DNA of 64,000 nt, taken from Lepas anatifera (lineage: Eukaryota; Arthropoda; Thecostraca; Lepadidae). The notes below the pieces were generated by a model. That model saw only the letters and a list, made by a program, of their open reading frames with translations. It did not search any database and was not told where the DNA came from. Positions 56,840 through 64,000 of the stretch are shown piece by piece. Every line of letters starts with the position of its first letter. The stretch's first letter is position 1. The position numbers were made by a program, and so were the translations under genes. Where the stretch lies: NCBI GenBank assembly GCA_034440635.1, contig JAOTON010001681.1:823501-887500 (forward strand), given 5' to 3'.

Positions 56840-58891
56840 CACTGAGAGAAATTTTTATTCCTATGTGCTCTATCTAATCCGGAATCACGGTCTGCTCGAG
56901 CATAAAATGATGCCATGAAACCTTATTAAAGGAACATTTGAGCATGCTTCCTCTCATTAGATCCTCTTCCCAGCATAATTCCAGAACAGGAAGTGTTTTT
57001 GTAGGCCTTCACAGCTTAAAATGATTCTCGGCTTCTAAACATGGTGGGAAGAAGCTTAATATGATACCAATATGATGTTACAAGTGGGTCTTTTTGTACC
57101 ACAAAACATCATTTTACCATAGGTGCTCGACCTATTCTAGCCGCGAAATTCAAATAGCTATTAATATCCACTTCAAAGTTTCATTTTATACTAGGAATCA
57201 ATATATGCTGTCACCAGAAATAACCAGGAATATGGGAGCTTTAGCTGCAGAATCATTCGAAACCCCCGTGTATTTTGATCCCACGTTAAAGCGTATCCGG
57301 AGACTGCGTGCGCGTGCTGGACCCGTGATTGAGAAAACTTACTCGCCGTTTCATGCCATCTTCAGTTTTCCTGCCATTGCACGCAGAGCTGGCCGCGAAG
57401 CTTTGGCGTCGTGATCCGAGCGAAATTTGAGAGGAATAGCTGACCCTTTTCACTTTACGTTGGCACGTGCTTCTACATCGATCCAACTCAGGTTTTGACC
57501 TGAGGGGCCTGAACAAGCCTCTCTGCATTTGGCATGGTTTACGAGAGAAGCCACATCGACAGACCTAGCGGTGATAACGGATCAAGAGGAGAAGCTTAAG
57601 CTGAGTCTGATGACCGACAGACTCCGCTGAGAGCTAGCGAGAGTGAAGAAGCATACTGGGGCTGCGACGGTTCAGGCATTCATTGTACTGGTGGCCAAAA
57701 CCAGGAATCCATGTGAGTCAGCTAGAGGACAACAACATGCACTGAAGCCTCAAGTTTGGCCGCACAGAACAGCCCTTGCTCTGCAAAGTTGATGAAGTAG
57801 TGAGAAGCATTTGTTACTGTTCGATACAGTCACCCACGGGTTCTAAAGATCGTGTTCAGCTCACTCAGAGCACAGATTAGGGGCGCTTAAAAAAGATTGG
57901 AAGGATTTTCACAGGAGCCTCTGATCGTACGTCCATCGCTGGACAGAGGTAAGTCTCATTCTGTACATCGTGTACAGAATGAGAATTTTTCAGCCATGAC
58001 GAAATACTTTGAAGCAAACATGTATACAATTATATCTATATATCCAAAGTAAACGAGGGCTGCTATCTCCGACGACAGTGGCATGTGCTTGAAGTGTAAG
58101 CTTCTGGGCGATATGGGAGAGGACTGTTCATTAAAGGCATTTCATATATGTCGGAAAAATGGTGAACGTGATTGTTATTTAATGTTTGTGTCCTAATACA
58201 AAGTTATGACTATGATATCGTTTCTTGAGGCTGAAGTAGACTGCGGTAAAAAAATTGGATTACCCTCATTATCATTAAACAAATTTAATGTAATAGCAAG
58301 GCCACAACAGCACGATAAGTAACATCTTAACAGAAAGTTTCAATTTAAGAACAAAACACGAAGACTAACGGGAAACATCTCGTGAACCCAATGAAACTCC
58401 AGGCACGACTCTAAGTATGCCACACAGACTAACAATTATACCAGCATCAGTTTTCTACTAGACCAATTTTATGCCAAATGCAGACTCAAAATAGGCGGTT
58501 TCATTTGAGGCTTGTATTGAATTCAGTCGCCGTGTTGAGTGGAGGGGCATATTTTTCTAAACCATGTCTCGTGGAGAGCTGGAATAAAATGATTCCCTGA
58601 CGATTTTGCTGAAGGAATACGTTGATGCCGTGGAGTTTTTCTATACCGAGCGAAGAATCATTTGAAGCCAGTCATCAGAAATTGCATTCCCGAGCTTACA
58701 GTGATCACTCTATGAGCATCAGAAAACACTACTTGCTAGACTCAATCTAGTCCAAGAGATTACATTGAGTCTGCAACGGGAATACAATGAGCCTGATTCT
58801 GCCTGATTCCAACCGAGTTCGACACCAGAATCCAGACTCGCTTTCAGCACCGACTCAGTTTATCCAGAAGGACTCAATTTTTCTCTCAGTG
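56840..58891 (+). mobile_element. full-length TA-element (2.05 kb)
   Basis: CACTGAGAGAAATTTTTATTC at the left and AATTTTTCTCTCAGTG at the right, each bordered by TA (56838-56839 and 58892-58893). It contains the conserved hairpin at 57954-57984 and gives the reference for the fragments at 5385-6977, 37733-38710 and 44507-45264. No transposase motif was found in any frame, so it is probably non-autonomous. Confidence 0.88.
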
Positions 58892-58968
58892 TACCTCAGT
58901 GACGGATCCAAGGGGGGCCCAGGGGGCCCGGGCCCACCCTTAGCTCCGAAGCGCCTCAGCATAGCTTA

Positions 58969-59003
58969 GCTCATATCGGGCGCCGAAGGCGCCCGATATG
59001 AGC
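58969..59003. repeat. 16-bp perfect hairpin with 3-nt loop
   Basis: GCTCATATCGGGCGCC, loop GAA, then the exact complement. It lies at the left edge of the minisatellite block. Confidence 0.93.
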
Positions 59004-59269
59004 GGCGCACCTGTACCCATTTCGTGCGCCAAGGTGGTAGATACCACTTATTCCACTTGAATTAAAACATAGTCCTTAAAACCATGGCAAAGCACCCCTG
59101 CCCAAACATTAGACGCCTTTACTGGTCTTTTGCGCCCCAGTAAAATGTTGAAGATGAAATTTACAAAGCTAACAAAAGCGCCCCGGCAAAGAAAAGGCGC
59201 CACTAGATAGCAGGATTGCGCCATGGGGAGCTAATGAGCTAATGCACCCCTGAGTAGCCTAGGCGCCCC

Positions 59270-61140
59270 CTGGATGAAGCGCCCCTGGGTAGCCTAGGCG
59301 CCCCCTCGATAAAGCGCCCTACGGATATCATATGCGCCCTTGGCTAGGAAAGGCGCCCCTGGGCAGCAAAGGCAAATCTTGGTAACTTAGGTGCCCTGGA
59401 GAGAATAAGCGCTCCTTAGATAGAAATAGGCGCTTTAGGAAAATAAAAGCTCACCTTGGGTGAAAAAGGCGCCCTTTGATAGCCTAGGCGCCCACTGGAA
59501 AATGCGCCCTACGGATATCATATGCACCCTTGGATAGCAAAGGCGCCCCTGGACAGCAAAGACAACCCTGGATAACAAAGTGCTTTGGACAGCAAAGGCG
59601 CCCCTAGGTAGCAAGGCGCCCCTAGGAAGGCCCCTTCGATAGAGAAGCCGCCTTTGGATAGCCTAGGCGCCCCCTGGATGAAGCGCCCTGCGGATATCAT
59701 ATGAGCCCTTGGCTAGGAAGGCGCCCCTGGGCAGCAAAGGCAAATCTTGGTAACATAGGTGCCCTGGACAGCATAAGCGTCCCTTAGATAGAAGTAGGCG
59801 CTTTAGGAAAATAAAATATTCAACTTGGGTAGAAAAAGGCGCCCTTTGATAGCCTAGGCACCCACTGGAAAAAGCTCCCTACGGATGTCATATGCACCCT
59901 TGGACAGCAAAGGCGCCCCTGGACAGGAAAGACAACCCTGGATAGCACAATTGCTGTGGACAGCAAAGGCGCCCCTGGGTAGCAAAGGCGCCCCTAGGAA
60001 GGCAAACCTTCGATAGAAAAGCCGCCTTTGGATAGCCTAGGCGCCCTTGGATGAAACGCCCTTACGGATACAATATGCGCCCTTGGCTAGGAAAGGCACC
60101 CCTGGGCAGCAAAGGCAAATCTTGGTAACATAGGTGCCCTGGACAGCATAAGCGCCCCTTAGATAGAAATAGGCGCTTTAGGAAAATAAAATGCTCACGT
60201 TGGGTAGAAAAAGGCGCCCTTTGATAGCCTAGGCGCCCACTAGAAAAAGCGCCCTACGGATGTCATATGCACCCTTGGATAGCAAAGGCGCCCCTGGACA
60301 GCAAAGACAACCCTGGATAACACAAGTGCTGTGGACAGCAACGGCGCCCCTGGGTAGCAAAGGCGCCCCTAGGAAAGCAAACCTTCGATAGAAAAGCCGC
60401 CTTTGGATAGCCTAGGCGCCCCTGGATGAAGCGCCCTACGGATACAATATGCGCCCTTGGCTAGGAAAGGCGCCCCTGGGCAGCAAAGGCAAATCTTGGT
60501 AACATAGGTGCCCTGGACAGCATAAGCGCCCCTTAGATAGAAATAGACGCTTTAGGAAAATAAAATGTTCACCTTGGGTAGAAAAAGGCGCCCTTTGATA
60601 GCCTAGGCGCCCACTGGAAAAAGCGCCCTACGGATGTCATATGCACCCTTGGATAACAAAGGCGCCCCTGGACAGCAAAGAATAACACAAGTGCTGTGGA
60701 CAGCTAAGGCGCCCCTGGGTAGCACAGGCGCCCCTAGGAAGGCACCCCTTCGATTGAAAAGCCGCCTTTGGATAGCTTAGGCGTCCCCTGGATGAAGCGC
60801 TCTACGGATATCAATATGCGTCCTTGGCTAGGAAAGGCGCCCCTGGGCAGCAAAGGCAAATCTTGGTAACATAGGTGCCCTGGACAGCATAAGCGCCCCT
60901 TAGATAGAAGTAGGCGCTTTAGGAAAATAAAATGTTCACCTTAGGTAGAAAAAGGCGCCCTTTGATAACCTAGGTACCCACTGGAAAAAGCGCCCTACGG
61001 ATGTCATATGCACCCTTGGATAGCAAAGGCGCCCCTGGACAGCAAAGACAACCCTGGATAGCACAATTGCTGTGGACAGCAAAAGCGCCCCTGGGTAGCA
61101 AAGTCGCCCCTAGGAAGGCACCCCTTCGGGAGTAAAGGCG
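59270..61140. repeat. higher-order repeat, about 375-bp period, five units
   Basis: The landmark AAGCCGCCTTTGGATAGC recurs at 59645, 60019, 60394 and 60759, with a diverged copy near 61135, so the spacings are 374, 375, 365 and about 376 bp. Each period contains the same order of distinct units (TACGGATATCATATGCGCC, AAATCTTGGTAACATAGG, GCTTTAGGAAAATAAAA). Outside this interval the order is lost. Confidence 0.92.
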
Positions 61141-63129
61141 CCTTTGATAGCGTAGGCGCCCCCTAGATAAACTAGGTGCCTGAGAAGGAAAATGAGCGCC
61201 GCATTGGAAAGTACAGGCTCCCCCTGTATAACATAGATGTCCCTTATCCATTTTCAGCTACCCTGGATTGGAGCAGTGCCCCTCAAGAGCAAAGGCGCCG
61301 CGGGACAAAAAGGCGTCTCCGTATATCAAGGGCACTCCTAGATAATATATGCACCCCTCACACAGAAATAGGCACTTCAGGGAAAGTGAAAGGCGGCCTT
61401 TGGTTAGGACGGCGCCCTTGGACAGCCTAGGCGCCCTTTGCATAAAGCGCCCTACAGATATCATATGCGCCCTTGGATAGCAAAGGCGCCCCTGGACAGC
61501 AAAGTTAGCCCTTCTTGAAATAGATTATCTGGACAGCATAGGCGGCCATGGATAAACTAGGCGCCTGAGAAAGAAAACAAGCGCCTCGCCTGAGAGTGCA
61601 GGCGCCCCCAGGATATCATAGGTGTCCCTTTCCATCTTCAGCTGTCCTACTGTCTAGGGTTTGGCACACCTGTCCGACAGTCGCGCGCTCTGTTACAGGG
61701 CTCGAGCGCTCAATTTTAGCATGGACTGCCTTTAACCACATTTCATTAACCTATAACTGAAGGCTTAGTGCTCCATCGCTTGAACCGGGTGCCTTTTTCA
61801 GTATGTGTGCCTCACTTCCGAGAACGCTGCCCTCACCAACCAGCAGTCCTCCCCGTTCAGCAGATGAGCGCCTCTTTTTGATAATTAGGCACTTTATTTC
61901 AGTGTTCGAGCGCCTTATTTCAGAATTTTTATCCTCCATCTATTTTGGGCTCCTCCTGGATTGCATGTGTGCCCCCTCAAGTGTAAAGGCGCCCCTGGAT
62001 AGAAAAATGCGCCCCATATTTGCAAAAGGCGCTCCAAGATAGCATATGCGCCCCTTAGATGGAAATAAGCACCCAAAGAAAGTAAAATGCTCCCTTTGGG
62101 TAGCAAAGGTGCCCCTTAACAGCGAAGGCAGCCCTAGATAACAAAGTTTCTCTGGACAGCATAGGTGCCCTTGGATAAACTGGTGCCCGGAAGAGAAAAA
62201 TAGCGCCTTACCAGAGACAAAAAGTACCCCAGGATAACGTAGTGGCATGTATTTCAATCATGTCTGTGATTGAAAAATACACCTAGACAGCATATGCACC
62301 CCTGGAATAGAGAGACACCCCTGGGCAGTAACGGCGCCCCTGGAAAGCAAAAGTGCGCCCCTGTGGAGAAAAAAACCGCCTCCTGAAAAACCTAGGCACC
62401 GCCCCCGAAATATCAGATGCCCGTGAACAGAACAGACTACCTTGAATAAAACAGAGGCCCTGGATAGCAAAGGCGCCCTTTGATAGCATAAGTGTTCCTT
62501 AGCAACAATATGGGCGCTACATGAGCTCAAGGTTCACGCGCACCTAAGCCCAATAATAGAGCAATCAATCGATGCCAAAGCACTCCTTAAAGCATGGCCA
62601 CCAAACTTCCTAAGAAGTAAAGGCGCCTCTGGGTAGCAAAGGCGACTCTCGACAGTGGTGTAGGTATTCCTGAATAACAGCAGCGTCCCTTGATAAGAAT
62701 AGCCCCAAGATGGCACAGGTACCCTGCTGATAGGAAAAGCGCCCCTGAATATCAGAGGCACCCTCTGAATGAGGTGCCCATGGAGAGCATAAGGGCGCCC
62801 TATGTATAGCAAATTGCCGCCCCCTGGATAGCCTAAGCGCCCCTTGCATAGGGTAGGCGCCACTGGGTAGTATAGGTTACCTTGAATAAAAATACGCCCC
62901 TCAATACCAAGGTGAACCTGGATAAGAAAAAGCTCCCCTTGGGCACTGGGTATCAAAGGCACCCCCGGAACAGCAAAGATGCCCGTGGATAGCTAGGTTG
63001 CGTCCATTGGGGAGCGAAGGCGCCCCTGGGTGGCACAGGTGCCTCATCGAAGCAAAGGCCCCTCCAGAGAGCATAGGTGTCCCTGATGAGCACAGTTACT
63101 CCTGGACAGCCCCTAAATGACGTTGCATA

Positions 63130-64000
63130 ATGTTACGACACCTATTATAACGTATGCTATTACATCAAAGTTAAGGTTATTCAGTGTTTAGATCAAGGTC
63201 ACAGGTCAATTTTAAAGGTGACTGGCTTTGATGACCAAGGCTTGATCAAAAGTCATTGGTAAGCTTGGGCGCAGCGCTAGTTATAGCGTAAATTAGGCAT
63301 AATATGTTGGGATGTGCCGTAATAGGTCAATGACCTTGACGGACCTTGACCCCAAAATTTCAGACATTGTTTAGAGCCTTCCCTTTTGGCCTCAGCCCTG
63401 TTCTAGAGTATTCGCGCCCCGTTCCGGCCCGTTGGGGTGTGCTTGAACACCCCTCGAGGTCTCGGAAATTTGCCGAACAATTGCTCTATGTCTGCAGACG
63501 CCGCTTGAAATACCTTCGGATTCCCCAAATCATAGTACCCTAGGCCTCTTTATCGGTTCATGTTGCAAGTTTAGACATGTTACCTCTGAGAGTTCATCTG
63601 GGGCTTCCTAAGCAGGTTTTAAGACTTGGATCAATGGCTTTGCAGGAAATATCGATAAAACCCGTATTTTGATACCATTTTTTATTGTTACTGTGAGTTG
63701 ATTGATATGCATACTGACTATGCTAGGCTAGATGGTGGCCTTGACCTAACCTTAGGTCAGGTAATTTTTATGTTTTAACCTAGTATAGTCATATTATACA
63801 TTATTTGATGATTCGCCGTAACGAGAGGAAGCGAATTGTGCCTAAAATGATTCTAGCTCAACTCTGGCGGACGCTAGAGTATAGAGACAGAGACATGTTG
63901 TAAGCTTTGTCTCGGGGGAGGGGACCCCAGCGCTGATCGCGGGAAAAATCCCCAATGGCCCCCAGGGTCCCTCAGGGAGTCAGGAAATCTGGCGTGGGTG
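63130..64000 (+). mobile_element. AGGTCA-rich TTAA element, copy 7, runs off the window
   Basis: Aligns with copy 5 over 63140-63560 (TAGGTCAATGACCTTGA, CTTGACCCCAAAATT). Further on it has TGACTATGCTAGGCTAGATG and TGACCTAACCTTAGGTCAGG, equivalent to landmarks in copies 1 and 6. The right end lies beyond 64000 and the left end is unclear. Confidence 0.72.

Larger units (their letters stand above)
58897..63110. repeat. GGCGCCCCTGGATAGCAAA minisatellite block, 4.2 kb
   Basis: Opens with CAGTGACGGATCCAAGGGGG, a hAT-type end seen elsewhere, and continues almost entirely as degenerate units of about 20 bp on the theme GGCGCCCCTGGATAGCAAA. No matching right end or TSD was found, so it may be an element with a lost end. 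All open frames through it are repeat artefacts. Confidence 0.88.

Noticed and set aside
59270..61140. CRISPR array
   Set aside because: Units are contiguous and all mutually similar, without unique spacers; the context is animal DNA.
59518..62962. Many minus-strand frames in the 59-63 kb block
   Set aside because: Repeat artefacts of the 20-bp minisatellite units.

Overview
This is metazoan nuclear DNA, most likely from a repeat-rich marine invertebrate. Support comes from GT-AG introns, tRNA-derived SINEs with Pol III boxes, LINE, Penelope-like and hAT fragments, long microsatellites and very low gene density. The species cannot be named; the one gene-like locus, with PB1 and SAMD3-like regions, is of a type common in animals. 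No operons, rRNA, CRISPR or prokaryotic features were seen.

The window is mainly a stack of transposable elements inserted into one another. Boundaries were found by matching terminal inverted repeats (TIRs) to target-site duplications (TSDs) by eye. From left to right: an inverted pair of 'TTAA' MITEs (2889-3785); a truncated 'TA' element (5385-6977) abutting a Penelope-like relic on the minus strand (6978-8570), itself split by a TTAA element (7290-8299) and followed by its AT-rich terminal region (8945-9475); a minus-strand LINE fragment (10020-10452); an 8.9-kb hAT element (11637-20529, TSD ATGCTTAC) carrying a decayed BED/hAT transposase that is split in frame by a second hAT element (13473-17899, TSD GTCCATCT); a third hAT (20625-22176, TSD CGCCCAGC); and a 6.9-kb hAT (22845-29751, TSD CCCGTGGC) containing another (24287-29402, TSD TACTCACC) that contains another (25037-26600, TSD TGTTCTGA).

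After that: SINEs; a GCCCC-rich degenerate minisatellite block (31240-33850); another TTAA MITE (36278-36723); a Jockey/CR1/L2-like LINE relic (about 38790-41119) split by a TTAA element at an intact site; further TTAA, hAT and TA elements; the only protein gene candidate (46879-48482, PB1 plus SAMD3-like, two frame breaks); a triple nest at 50266-50869; a full-length TA element (56840-58891); and a 4-kb array built of about 20-bp units with a roughly 375-bp higher-order period (58897-63110).

The most unusual signal is a family of about 1-kb TTAA-target elements (seven copies or parts) crowded with AGGTCA half-sites. In four copies these recur as direct repeats with a 4-bp spacer (DR4), the arrangement bound by several nuclear receptors. 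Also notable are hAT families whose ends carry short simple repeats (GAGTCGACTC, GGCTCC, TCCCGGGA), and non-autonomous elements whose whole interior is degenerate minisatellite.
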